64,000 nucleotides of DNA from Thermodesulforhabdus norvegica (GTDB lineage Bacteria; Desulfobacterota; Syntrophobacteria; Syntrophobacterales; Thermodesulforhabdaceae). The notes under the pieces are model-generated. The model did not search any database and had not been told where the DNA came from. It worked only from the letters and a program-made list of their open reading frames with translations. The DNA is taken from NCBI RefSeq assembly GCF_900114975.1, contig NZ_FOUU01000008.1:1-64000 (forward strand). The letters are read 5' to 3'. This document shows, one piece after another, positions 35,014-45,102 of the stretch (its first letter is position 1; each line of letters opens with the position of its first letter). The translations under genes were made by a program, and so were the position numbers.

Positions 35014-35025
35014 GTTCGGCCGAAC
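35014..35025. promoter_or_regulatory. Palindrome upstream of qmoA
   Basis: GTTCGGCCGAAC is a perfect 12-bp palindrome 48 bases before the qmoA ATG, in the only non-coding gap between the aprBA terminator and qmoA. It could be an operator; no regulator is assigned and a 12-mer alone is weak evidence. Confidence 0.3.
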
Positions 35026-35072
35026 TTGCGGAACAGGTAATGTGAAGAAAAACTTTCTGGAGGGTCTTTGTA

Positions 35073-36332
35073 ATGAGCGAGGCGACCAATAGAAGTATCC
35101 TGGTGGTTGGCGGTGGAATTACCGGTCTTAGTGCCGCCGTTGAGGCTGCCGAATCCGGCTGTAGTGTTTACATTGTCGAAAAAGAGCCGTATCTGGGGGG
35201 GCGGGTGGCCCGGATGAACAAATACTTTCCTAAACTATGTCCGCCTAATTGCGGTCTGGAAATTAATTTCAGGAGAATTAAGACCAATCCGAGAATCCGT
35301 TTTTTTACCATGAGCGAGGTTCTCAAAATATCCGGGTCGCCCGGAAATTATGACGTGACCATTCGAATCAATCCTCGCTATGTCAACGAGAAATGCACGG
35401 CCTGTGGTAAGTGCGAGGAGGCTGCCGAAACGACCATTCCCAATCCTTTTAACTACGGCCTTGACCGGGTGAAGGCGGCTTATCTGCCTCACGATTTCGC
35501 TTTTCCCTTAAGATACGTCATCGATCCCTCAGTAGTCGGTACGGAGGAAGGGGAAAGGATTAGAGCCGCTTGTCCTTATGGCGCCGTTGACCTTGATATG
35601 AAGCCACAGGAGTTCGATCTAAATGTAAGCGCCCTTATATGGGCGACGGGCTGGCAGCCTTACGATGCTTCGAAGCTCCTTTATTACGGCTTTGGAAAAT
35701 ACTCCGACGTTATAACCAACATCATGATGGAAAGATATGCGTCTCCTGATGGTCCCACAGGGGGCAAAATCGTAAGGCCTTCTACGGGTGAACCCGTTCA
35801 GAAGGTTGCTTTTATTCAGTGTGCAGGATCCCGGGATGAAAATCATCTGCCCTACTGCTCCGGTGTGTGTTGCCTGGCTTCTTTGAAGCAGGCTACCTAT
35901 GTGCTCGATCAGAATCCCGATGCCGGAGTCTTCATCTACTACATAGACATACGGGCTCTTGGACGTTATGAAGACTTTTTCAAGAAGGTTCAGAAGGACG
36001 AACGGGTTGTGTTCATAAAGGGGAAGGCCGGAGAAGTCACACTTTCTCAGTCCGGAAAGCCCGTGGTTCAGGCAGAAAATCAGATTACCGGCGAAATCAC
36101 AAGGGAAGAATTCGATCTGGTAGTCCTTGCCACAGGAATGGTGCCTTCTACGGCGGAATCCAAGGTTCCTTTTGACGTTACCTATGATGAACACGGCTTT
36201 ATGCTCAACGGGAACGTTGAGGCCGGAATTATACCGGCAGGGTGTGTGAAGCGCCCCGTTGATGTAGCCACCTGTGTGCAGGATGCGACTGCTGCAGCCC
36301 TTAAAGCCCTTCAGATGACCGTCAGGAGGTAG
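35073..36332 (+). CDS. qmoA: QmoA, HdrA-like flavoprotein
   Basis: FAD protein of the quinone-interacting oxidoreductase complex that feeds electrons to APS reductase. The 419 residues have the FAD motif VVGGGITGLSAAVEAAE (11-27), an LGGRVARMNKYFPKLCPPNCG segment with HdrA-type cysteines, and a second FAD region with IQCAGSRDENHLPYCSGVCC (~248-267) and ATGMVPST. It is shorter than methanogen HdrA and lacks complete C-terminal ferredoxin motifs, as QmoA does. GGAGGG lies before the ATG. It is followed by qmoB after 4 bases. Confidence 0.96.
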   Translation: MSEATNRSILVVGGGITGLSAAVEAAESGCSVYIVEKEPYLGGRVARMNKYFPKLCPPNCGLEINFRRIKTNPRIRFFTMSEVLKISGSPGNYDVTIRINPRYVNEKCTACGKCEEAAETTIPNPFNYGLDRVKAAYLPHDFAFPLRYVIDPSVVGTEEGERIRAACPYGAVDLDMKPQEFDLNVSALIWATGWQPYDASKLLYYGFGKYSDVITNIMMERYASPDGPTGGKIVRPSTGEPVQKVAFIQCAGSRDENHLPYCSGVCCLASLKQATYVLDQNPDAGVFIYYIDIRALGRYEDFFKKVQKDERVVFIKGKAGEVTLSQSGKPVVQAENQITGEITREEFDLVVLATGMVPSTAESKVPFDVTYDEHGFMLNGNVEAGIIPAGCVKRPVDVATCVQDATAAALKALQMTVRR

Positions 36333-36336
36333 CAAA

Positions 36337-38556
36337 ATGGAGAAGAAGATAGGCGTTTATATATGCGAAGGATGTGGGATAGGTGAGGCCCTTGATCTAG
36401 AGGCTCTTTCAGAAGTCGCAACGGGCGAATTCGGAGTTGCCGTCTGTCGTAAACACGCTTTTCTCTGCGGTGAAGAAGGGGTTCAGATCATAAAATCGGA
36501 CATTGAAAAAGAGGGCGTAAACAGTGTCGTTATTGCCGCCTGTTCCCCCAGAGTGATGTACGATGTTTTCGACTTCGGTCCTGATAAGCTTTTGGAAAGG
36601 GTCAATCTCCGTGAACAGGTAGTCTGGTGTCATCCACCAAACGACGAAGACACTCAGATGCTTGCGGAAGATCAGTTGAGGATGGGAATTACTAAAATCA
36701 ACGACATGGCGCTTCCTGAACCCTTTAGAGCCGAAGAGTTAAGCAAAGACATTCTGGTGGTCGGTGGAGGTCTCACAGGTCTGGTTGCCGCCCGGGAAGC
36801 CGCAAAAGCCGGATACAGGGTTGTTCTGGTAGAGAAGGAAGCCGAGCTGGGGGGGTATCTGAAAAGGGTTTATAAACTGCCGCCCTCTTCACCTCCTTAT
36901 AACGAACTGAAGGATACTGGCATAGATGAACTTATATCTTATGTTACCGGAAGTGAGCTCATAAAGGTTTATACGGGGGCGACTGTTGAGTCTATTGAAG
37001 GTGCTCCCTGCATGTTTGATGTGACCATTCGCAAGAACGGGGGTAGCTCCAGGGAGCGGGTTGGCGCGATTGTACTTGCTACCGGATCTGTTCCCTACGA
37101 CCCTTCCGGCCTTGACGGTCTGGGCTACGGGAAGTTTCCGGACGTCGTTACACTTCAGCAGGTTGAGGAAATGTTCTTGAGCGATTCCGTAAAACGCCCG
37201 TCCGATGGTGGAGAAATCGGCGGTGTTGCCTTTGTGCTTTGTGCAGGGTCGAGAGATGAGAATCATCTTCCCTACTGTTCCTCGGCTTGTTGCGTGGAAG
37301 CCCTGAAGCAGGCCAAGTACTTTAAAGACCGCAATCCCGATATGCCCGTTTATGTTATTTACAGGGACATCCGTGCAAACGGCGTTTATGAGCTTTTTTA
37401 CAAGGAGATGCAGAAAGAAAAGGTCTTTCTCATAAAAGGCGAGGTGAAGGCGGTAGAAGATGACGGATCGGGCAAGCTGGTGCTTACCGTGGACGATGTT
37501 TTAACGGGTTCTCCCGTGATGACCGAAAGTGTGGATCTTGTCGTTCTTGCCACGGGCATGGTACCGACGACCGCCTTTGGGGAGCCTTATCGTCAGGTAC
37601 AGAGCCAGGAAGGTCAGGATGAAATGCAGGTACCGCCGGATGTTATTCTGGTCTCCAACATTTTGAATCTGAAATACAGGCAGGGACCCGAGTTGCCTGC
37701 TCTGAAGTACGGTTTTCCCGATTCTCACTTCATCTGTTTTCCCTATGAGTCCAGAAGAACTGGGATATATCCTGCAGGCTCTGTGAGGGCTCCGATGGAT
37801 TACGCTAGAGCGGTGGATGATGCTACCGGAGCGGCTCTTAAAGCCATCCAGTGTGTTGAGCTTACCGCTCAGGGTATGGCGGTTCATCCACGAGCCGGAG
37901 ATATGAGTTATCCCGAATTTTTCATGCAGAGGTGCACTCAGTGCAAGAGATGCACCGAGGAATGTCCCTTTGGTGCGATAAACGAAGACGAGAAAGCCAA
38001 TCCTCTGCCCAATCCCACCCGTTGCCGTCGTTGTGGGGTTTGTATGGGAGCATGCCCTGAAAGGATTATATCCTTTAAAAACTACTCCGTGGGCATGATA
38101 GGGAACATGATAAAGAGCATTAACGTTCCCGATGAATATGAAGAAAAACCCCGTATTCTGGTACTTGCCTGCGAAAACGATGCCTACCCTGCCCTTGATA
38201 TGGCGGGTTTAAGAAGGCTTGAGTACAATCCCTGGGTCAGGATTATACCGCTCAGGTGTCTTGGATCCATGAACATAGTCTGGATAGCGGATGCTCTTTC
38301 CAAGGGAATAGACGGCATTCTTCTCCTTGGTTGTAAGCGGGGAGACGATTACCAGTGTCACTTCATAAAAGGAAGCGAACTGGCTAACATCAGGATGACC
38401 AAAATTAAGGAGACACTGGATCGGCTTGTGCTGGAGTCGGAGCGAGTAAGAGTAGAGGAGGTATCGATATCCGATTACTATCGACTTCCACAGATACTCA
38501 ACGACTTTGCAGAAAAACTCGAAGAACTTGGCCCCAATCCCTACAAGGGCTTTTAG
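36337..38556 (+). CDS. qmoB: QmoB, HdrA-MvhD-like flavoprotein
   Basis: A 739-residue subunit. An N-terminal ~110-residue part (VYICEGCGIGEALD) precedes a FAD-binding HdrA domain with VVGGGLTGLVAAREAAK (~141-157) and LCAGSRDENHLPYCSSACC. Two [4Fe-4S] motifs CTQCKRCTEECP and CRRCGVCMGACP follow (~530-575), and the last ~140 residues are an MvhD/FlpD-type [2Fe-2S] domain (LVLACENDAYPA, PLRCLGSMN, LLGCKRGDDYQCHF). This domain order is typical of QmoB and suggests confurcation-like electron transfer; that is inference from the family. Confidence 0.96.
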   Translation: MEKKIGVYICEGCGIGEALDLEALSEVATGEFGVAVCRKHAFLCGEEGVQIIKSDIEKEGVNSVVIAACSPRVMYDVFDFGPDKLLERVNLREQVVWCHPPNDEDTQMLAEDQLRMGITKINDMALPEPFRAEELSKDILVVGGGLTGLVAAREAAKAGYRVVLVEKEAELGGYLKRVYKLPPSSPPYNELKDTGIDELISYVTGSELIKVYTGATVESIEGAPCMFDVTIRKNGGSSRERVGAIVLATGSVPYDPSGLDGLGYGKFPDVVTLQQVEEMFLSDSVKRPSDGGEIGGVAFVLCAGSRDENHLPYCSSACCVEALKQAKYFKDRNPDMPVYVIYRDIRANGVYELFYKEMQKEKVFLIKGEVKAVEDDGSGKLVLTVDDVLTGSPVMTESVDLVVLATGMVPTTAFGEPYRQVQSQEGQDEMQVPPDVILVSNILNLKYRQGPELPALKYGFPDSHFICFPYESRRTGIYPAGSVRAPMDYARAVDDATGAALKAIQCVELTAQGMAVHPRAGDMSYPEFFMQRCTQCKRCTEECPFGAINEDEKANPLPNPTRCRRCGVCMGACPERIISFKNYSVGMIGNMIKSINVPDEYEEKPRILVLACENDAYPALDMAGLRRLEYNPWVRIIPLRCLGSMNIVWIADALSKGIDGILLLGCKRGDDYQCHFIKGSELANIRMTKIKETLDRLVLESERVRVEEVSISDYYRLPQILNDFAEKLEELGPNPYKGF

Positions 38557-38577
38557 TTTGTGAGGGAGGAGAAGGCG

Positions 38578-39744
38578 ATGGAAGCTAAATACGTATCTCA
38601 GGAAATGAGAGATTACATTATAGAGATGGGGGCAGAGACCATCACCTGGTGCATGCAGTGTGGTCTTTGTACGAATCTTTGCCCCTGGAGACTGGTTCCG
38701 GGTGAGACAAGCGAAAAGTTCAGCATCAGGCGGATGCTGAGGCTCGGACAGATGGGCATGGAAGGTTTCGAAGACGAAATCGTGCTTTTTGCCTGCTCAA
38801 CCTGCGGCATGTGTCAAAGCAATTGCCCCCGGGGTGTGAAGATAATTGATAACGTAAGATCGATGAGGGCCAGCATAGTGGGGGCCGGAATGGCTCCCGC
38901 CAACCTCAGACCCATTCTGGGAAGTGCTCACGCCAACGGCAACCCCTGGTCCGGACCTCGTGAGAAAAGAACGGCATGGCAGGATGGTCTGGATGTTCCA
39001 TCCTTCGGCCTCGAGACGGAATATTTTCTCTTCGTCTGTTGCCATTCCTGCTATGATCCACGGAGTACGAAAATAGCCCGTAGTATAGTGAAGATCCTGA
39101 AGCATGCTGGGGTTTCCTTCGGGGTGATAGGGGTTGAGGAGTCCTGTTGCGGTGAGAGCATGAGAAAGCTGGGTGATGAGGAACTCTTCCAGAAGCTTGC
39201 GACCTCTAATATTGAATTGTTTAACTCCAGGGGAGTAAAAAAGATCATAACGACGTCTCCTCACTGTTACTGGACCTTCACTCAGGAGTACCCCGCCCTG
39301 GGAGGGGAATGGGAGGTTGTACATTACACGGAATTGCTCGAACAGCTTGTGGAAAGCGGCGCTATTTCTTTTCCGGTAGAGAAACGGCTGAAGGTTGCCT
39401 ATCATGATCCCTGCTACCTGGGACGTCACAGTGGAATATATGATGCGCCCAGACGGCTGTTGAACTCCGTTGAGGGGATTGAGCTGATTGAGTTGAGCAG
39501 GGCCAGAGAGCTCAGCCTCTGTTGCGCCGGCGGTGGAGGGCGCATCTGGGCGGAAGTGCCTATGGGAGAACGATTTGGCGAGCTCAGGATTGCCGATGCC
39601 CTGGACAAAGGTGCCGATATGATTACCACCGCCTGTCCTTACTGCATGAATATGCTTATGGATGCCTGCAAAACCATGGGAAAAGATGATCAGCTTCAGG
39701 TAACGGAGCTTTCCGAGATTCTTGCAGAAGCCCTTGAAGGCTGA
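38578..39744 (+). CDS. HdrD-like (HdrC-HdrB fused) iron-sulfur protein at the qmoC position
   Basis: A soluble ~388-residue protein with two [4Fe-4S] motifs CMQCGLCTNLCP (Cys25-35) and CSTCGMCQSNCP (Cys73-83) and two CCG domains. The second CCG domain is complete (CYLGRHSG, SLCCAGGGG, ACPYC); the first has VEESCCGES but SPHC in place of CxxC. No transmembrane helix or cytochrome b part is present, unlike QmoC of Desulfovibrio, which carries a C-terminal membrane domain. In Gram-positive sulfate reducers qmoC is reported to be replaced by hdrBC; this fused protein looks like that solution in a Gram-negative context. The start at 38578 has GGGAGGAG upstream; an in-frame GTG at 38560 lies before that site. 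Confidence 0.88.
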   Translation: MEAKYVSQEMRDYIIEMGAETITWCMQCGLCTNLCPWRLVPGETSEKFSIRRMLRLGQMGMEGFEDEIVLFACSTCGMCQSNCPRGVKIIDNVRSMRASIVGAGMAPANLRPILGSAHANGNPWSGPREKRTAWQDGLDVPSFGLETEYFLFVCCHSCYDPRSTKIARSIVKILKHAGVSFGVIGVEESCCGESMRKLGDEELFQKLATSNIELFNSRGVKKIITTSPHCYWTFTQEYPALGGEWEVVHYTELLEQLVESGAISFPVEKRLKVAYHDPCYLGRHSGIYDAPRRLLNSVEGIELIELSRARELSLCCAGGGGRIWAEVPMGERFGELRIADALDKGADMITTACPYCMNMLMDACKTMGKDDQLQVTELSEILAEALEG

Positions 39745-39812
39745 GTTTATTTTAAGTGGTAAGCGGAGGGCGTCGGTTCCCCGCTTACCCTGCGGAATAC
39801 GAGGTAAAAGTA

Positions 39813-40091
39813 ATGGCCGAAGCAATCAGGATTAAGCTGAAGGAGATCAGAAGAAAGGGAAGGGATTATTTTCTGGCGTCATGGCAGGAAGGTGAATTGG
39901 TTCTGGAACCTCATTGCTTTTGCGGTCAGGAACTTGAAGAGGATTACGTTTGCCCTGTATGTGAGAGGTCCTGTAATATAACCTGCTTTGTCTGTAAAGA
40001 CCCTCAGGCTCTGGCGGTGGTCGAAAAGTTCATTTTCGGTCACCCTCAGTTCAGGGATTTCGAAGCCTATCTACTTGACACGTCCGAATAA
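39813..40091 (+). CDS. Small Cys-rich protein downstream of qmo
   Basis: Unrecognised. 92 residues; the middle has a metal-binding pattern (CFCG, CPVCERSC, CFVC) typical of a small zinc ribbon or double knuckle. The rest is charged. The start at 39813 has GAGGT upstream; an in-frame ATG at 39756 would need a long extension. In Desulfovibrio a small gene, qmoD, follows qmoABC; this one has the same position, but homology is not shown. Confidence 0.6.
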   Translation: MAEAIRIKLKEIRRKGRDYFLASWQEGELVLEPHCFCGQELEEDYVCPVCERSCNITCFVCKDPQALAVVEKFIFGHPQFRDFEAYLLDTSE

Positions 40092-40117
40092 ATTCCGGTC
40101 TTAGCAGAGGGTAGATT

Positions 40118-40834
40118 ATGGTTGAAAGCAAAGAGGAACTGGTGCTTGAAGGCGGTGACTCGATATGTTTTGCCTGTCACCAGGGTCTTCCGTGTTTTAC
40201 CAGGTGTTGTCGTGACGTGAATATTTATCTAACCCCTTACGACGTGCTGAGAATGAGAAGAGCCCTTGGAATGGGCTCCTCTGAGTTCCTTTCGCGTTAC
40301 ACCCGTTCATTTCTGGCAAAGGTTACGCACGTACCGGTTGTTCAGCTTCTTATGGATCCCGAGACTTTGAATTGCCTTCTTGTGACGGATGAAGGTTGCC
40401 GTATCTACGATGATCGCCCCTGGGCATGCAGAATGTACCCTCTGGATATTAACCCCAGGAAACCGGGAAGTTACAGGCTCATTGCAGGTGCCGATAAGTG
40501 CTTTGGCTTAAAGGAAGCTCAATCCTGGACCTTAAAAGAGTGGCTTTCGTCTCAGGGCATTGAGCCCTACGAACGCATGGAGGCCCTTTATCAATCGATA
40601 ATGCCTGCCGGTTTTAAGCCCGGTGGAATAATGGATGCGGGGCTGGGCAAGCTGATTTTTCTTGCCTATGACCTTGACATATTCATGGAAATGGTAAAGG
40701 ACCCGAAGTTCAGAAAGCTTCACGAGATTTCCGAGCCCGAATTCAACGAAGCAATGAGCAATGATGAAAAGCTACTGGAGCTTGCTTTCGGTTACATAAA
40801 GGGACAGTTGGAGGAACTTTACGGTTTGGCGTGA
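40118..40834 (+). CDS. YkgJ-family Cys-cluster protein (first of tandem pair)
   Basis: A 238-residue protein with the YkgJ (PF03692) cysteine pattern: CFACHQGLPCFTRCC near residue 17, then CRIYDDRPWACRMYPL (~100-115) and later DKCFG. The family is thought to bind an Fe-S cluster or zinc; the function is unknown. It is the first of two adjacent paralogues, separated by 12 bases, downstream of the qmo genes. The second half (~155-238) is helical and has no recognised domain. The pair probably belongs to the same transcript as qmo. Confidence 0.85.
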   Translation: MVESKEELVLEGGDSICFACHQGLPCFTRCCRDVNIYLTPYDVLRMRRALGMGSSEFLSRYTRSFLAKVTHVPVVQLLMDPETLNCLLVTDEGCRIYDDRPWACRMYPLDINPRKPGSYRLIAGADKCFGLKEAQSWTLKEWLSSQGIEPYERMEALYQSIMPAGFKPGGIMDAGLGKLIFLAYDLDIFMEMVKDPKFRKLHEISEPEFNEAMSNDEKLLELAFGYIKGQLEELYGLA

Positions 40835-40846
40835 GGTTGTATAGGA

Positions 40847-41617
40847 GTGTATATTCGCAGTTTGCAGTGTAAGGGTGTTCCGGAAGAAAAATTAGAAGCT
40901 CTGGAGTGGGGTGCAAGGTTTAATTTTGCCTGTCATCCTGACGTTCCCTGTTTTACCGAGTGCTGTCGGAACCTGAGGCTCCTGCTGACCCCTTATGATG
41001 TGCTGCGCCTCAGGAAGGCCCTGGGCCTGTCCTCCAGAAGTTTCATTGACGAATACACCGACCTGGAGTTCAGGGAACCCGCTCGATTCCCCGTGCTGTA
41101 CTTGAGAATGAAAGACGACGATGAACGGCTCTGTCCTTTCCTGAAGCCGGAGGGTTGCGCTGTTTACGAACACAGACCCTCGGCCTGTAGAATTTATCCG
41201 GTTGCCAGAGCAACCAGGTTCCACGGGGTTCATCAAACATTGATCGAAAGTTTTTATGTGATCAGGGAAGATCATTGCAGGGGTTTTCAGGAATCCCGAT
41301 CCTGGACTGTGGAGGAGTGGCTTGAGGACCAGGGGCTCGGTCGCTACCTTCGTTTTAACGATGAGTGGACCAGAACTGTGATGCACAAATCCCTTAGCAG
41401 AGGGCTGTCGCCGGCTCAACAGCAATTCGTCTATACCCTTACATACGATCTGGACGTTCTCAGAAAAATGATGGAATCGGGAAAGCTTGACCGGGTCTTC
41501 ATAATCGACGGTGCCGAGAGGGAAAGGTGCCTTAACGACAATGAGGCCCTTCTGACGTTCGGTCTGAAATGGTTGAGATTTTCTCTCCTGGGAGAATCAA
41601 CCCTGGAAGTACGTTGA
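40847..41617 (+). CDS. YkgJ-family Cys-cluster protein (second of tandem pair)
   Basis: A 256-residue paralogue of the preceding protein with the matching pattern FACHPDVPCFTECCRN (~27-43), CAVYEHRPSACRIYPV (~105-120) and EDHCRGF, the same LLTPYDVLRLRKALG segment and a similar helical second half. Start is GTG at 40847. The pair arose by tandem duplication followed by divergence. Confidence 0.85.
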   Translation: MYIRSLQCKGVPEEKLEALEWGARFNFACHPDVPCFTECCRNLRLLLTPYDVLRLRKALGLSSRSFIDEYTDLEFREPARFPVLYLRMKDDDERLCPFLKPEGCAVYEHRPSACRIYPVARATRFHGVHQTLIESFYVIREDHCRGFQESRSWTVEEWLEDQGLGRYLRFNDEWTRTVMHKSLSRGLSPAQQQFVYTLTYDLDVLRKMMESGKLDRVFIIDGAERERCLNDNEALLTFGLKWLRFSLLGESTLEVR

Positions 41618-41620
41618 ATT

Positions 41621-42202
41621 TCACAAAGCAAATGATCTCCCCAGCTCCTCACACCGTTGCAATACTTCGGGAAAATTTCTGATGGCACCCCTGTCGTCCA
41701 CGCCTCGCTGGCAGATGTCTCCTGAATATTCAACGTTAATTGCATCGAAGAAGTATTTTATCGTAAGACGGCAGCAATCAAACAATCGTGCTCCTTTTGT
41801 GGCACCGACTCCCAGGAAAAAACCCTTGCGGCCTTCAAGAGGCAATGGGCGATAGGGCAGGTCTTTGTCGGCGGGCAGACGTTGTGCCATGAAGAGTGCC
41901 TGAGTGCGGTCGATCAGGCATTTTAGCTGACCGGGAAGGCCGTAAAAATAGTTCGGGCTGGAAACCACAATACGGGGATAGGTAGCCAGAGGTCTGTAGA
42001 GCATTTCCATGTCGTCTTTGCGAAAACAGTATCCTTTCTCGTCACAGTGTCCACAGCCTATACATCCGTGAATTTTCAGTTTCCTGACGTAAATTTTTTC
42101 TACCATTGCACCTTCTTTTTCTGCCCCTTTAAGAAAATGGTCGAGCATAATATCGGAATTTCCGTTGGGTCGTGGAGAACCGTAGATTGCAAGGATTTCC
42201 AT
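41621..42202 (-). CDS. NADPH-dependent FMN reductase / flavodoxin-like protein
   Basis: Cytosolic flavodoxin-fold protein of 193 residues. The phosphate-binding loop is ILAIYGSPRPNGNSDIML (3-20). A ferredoxin-like Cys cluster CIGCGHCDEKGYC (~47-59) and the SSPNYFYGLPGQLKCLIDR motif (~81-99) place it in the iron-sulfur flavoprotein (Isf)-like branch of the FMN-reductase family. It is convergent with the YkgJ gene, with its stop 3 bases away. It is divergent from the HIT gene. Confidence 0.88.
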   Translation of the reverse strand: MEILAIYGSPRPNGNSDIMLDHFLKGAEKEGAMVEKIYVRKLKIHGCIGCGHCDEKGYCFRKDDMEMLYRPLATYPRIVVSSPNYFYGLPGQLKCLIDRTQALFMAQRLPADKDLPYRPLPLEGRKGFFLGVGATKGARLFDCCRLTIKYFFDAINVEYSGDICQRGVDDRGAIRNFPEVLQRCEELGRSFAL

Positions 42203-42307
42203 AATGCGTCTCCTTAATGATCTTGACTGTGCCGGGAAAATTCCATAGCCATTGATGAAGATTGAACGGATAACAATATAAGCTCACAACAGATGGAGGG
42301 CAACGCT

Positions 42308-42727
42308 ATGGGTGCAGGATCCTGTATTTTCTGCCAGATCGTTGAAGGCAAAATTCCTTCTGCAAAGCTGTACGAGGATGATCTGGTTATAAGCTTTCTG
42401 GACATAAATCCGATAAATCCCGGCCACTCTCTTGTCGTTCCCAAGAAACACGCTGCTACAATTTTCGACATCGACGATGATGTCCTGGCGAAGTGTGCCG
42501 TTGTTGCCGCCAGGGTTGCCAGAGCTATTAGGTCTGCTACCGGTTGCGAAGGGCTCAACGTGCTACAGAACAATTTTCGTTCTGCCGGTCAATTGATCGA
42601 TCACTTCCATATTCACCTGATTCCCCGGTATGAAGGTGACGGCTTTCTGACCAGTTGGCCCGGAACTCCCTATCCGGAAGGTCAGATGGAGGAAATGAAA
42701 AATAAGATCGTTGCGCACCTGAAGTGA
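42308..42727 (+). CDS. HIT-family nucleotide hydrolase
   Basis: Histidine-triad protein of ~139 residues of the Hint/HinT type. CIFCQIVEGKIPSAKLYED is at the N-terminus, INPGHSLVVPKKH in the middle, and the catalytic triad is HFHIHLIPR near residue 100. It likely hydrolyses AMP-lysine or related phosphoramidates. The start at 42308 is chosen because GGAGG lies 8 bases upstream; an in-frame ATG lies 15 bases before it. A bidirectional terminator follows. Confidence 0.93.
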   Translation: MGAGSCIFCQIVEGKIPSAKLYEDDLVISFLDINPINPGHSLVVPKKHAATIFDIDDDVLAKCAVVAARVARAIRSATGCEGLNVLQNNFRSAGQLIDHFHIHLIPRYEGDGFLTSWPGTPYPEGQMEEMKNKIVAHLK

Positions 42728-42740
42728 ACCTTGCAGACGA

Positions 42741-42779
42741 AAAACCCTGCCCGCAGATGGAAGGGCGGGCAGGGTTTTT
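42741..42779. terminator. Bidirectional terminator between HIT and malic enzyme genes
   Basis: AAAACCCTGCCCGC...GCGGGCAGGGTTTTT forms a 10-13 bp stem with A and T tracts on its two sides. It lies between two convergent genes and can serve both strands. Confidence 0.9.
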
Positions 42780-42796
42780 CGCGTACGTTTCTGTAA

Positions 42797-44650
<1,854 letters not shown>

Positions 44651-44774
44651 TCAATATCCGCACTTAATACCACACTTTTTTGATTGCATTCGGCGACGAG
44701 ACAGAGGTCCGTATCCTTTGTTTGAAGTTGCAGGAATCAGGCTGGCCCGGGCATTCTCGCGACCCACAATATAC

Positions 44775-44788
44775 TTAGCAATGCCTAA
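44775..44788. promoter_or_regulatory. DtxR/MntR-like operator, box 1
   Basis: TTAGCAATGCCTAA, an imperfect inverted repeat 13 bases upstream of the -35 box at 44802. It shares the TTAGS-N4-CCTAA pattern of box 2. Assignment to a DtxR/IdeR/MntR-type metal repressor is by resemblance of the TTAGG/CCTAA half-sites only. Confidence 0.45.
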
Positions 44789-44801
44789 ACACATTTTATC
44801 C

Positions 44802-44830
44802 TTGACACCCGTTCTGGAGTCGTATATCTA
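44802..44830 (+). promoter_or_regulatory. Predicted promoter between two operator-like boxes
   Basis: TTGACA at 44802-44807 and TATCTA at 44825-44830, 17 bases apart. The predicted start point (~44837) is just before the second operator-like box, so a bound repressor would cover it. Confidence 0.55.
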
Positions 44831-44840
44831 CAATGCCGAG

Positions 44841-44854
44841 TTAGGCAAGCCTAA
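44841..44854. promoter_or_regulatory. DtxR/MntR-like operator, box 2
   Basis: TTAGGCAAGCCTAA, a near-perfect palindrome (6-bp arms around AA) at about +4 to +17 of the predicted transcript. The arms match the TTAGG/CCTAA half-sites of DtxR-family boxes, but the spacing is shorter than in the 19-bp DtxR/IdeR box. Confidence 0.55.
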
Positions 44855-44901
44855 TGTAATAATTGTTCGGGTTCACGTGTGGTAAATGGAGAGAAGGTGA
44901 C

Positions 44902-44940
44902 ATGCCCGCCTTCTGTTCCGTCAAAAACGATTGGATCTAA
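44902..44940 (+). CDS. Truncated 12-residue ORF behind the box-flanked promoter
   Basis: ATG at 44902 with GAGAAGGTG just upstream reads MPAFCSVKNDWI and stops at TAA. It could be a leader peptide or the first codons of a lost gene. It is too short to identify. Confidence 0.3.
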   Translation: MPAFCSVKNDWI

Positions 44941-45102
44941 AGCATCTGCTGGAACTAACTATAGGGTCACTTACGCCCACTGCCCCTTCGGAAAGGGAAA
45001 CTGAGTCAATAAGCGGTCTAGGAGGCCTGACAAGCGCGGATATGCCCGATAGAACATCCCTCGTGAGACTCGTGAGAGCGGAAAATTTCACTGTAGCTGG
45101 CC

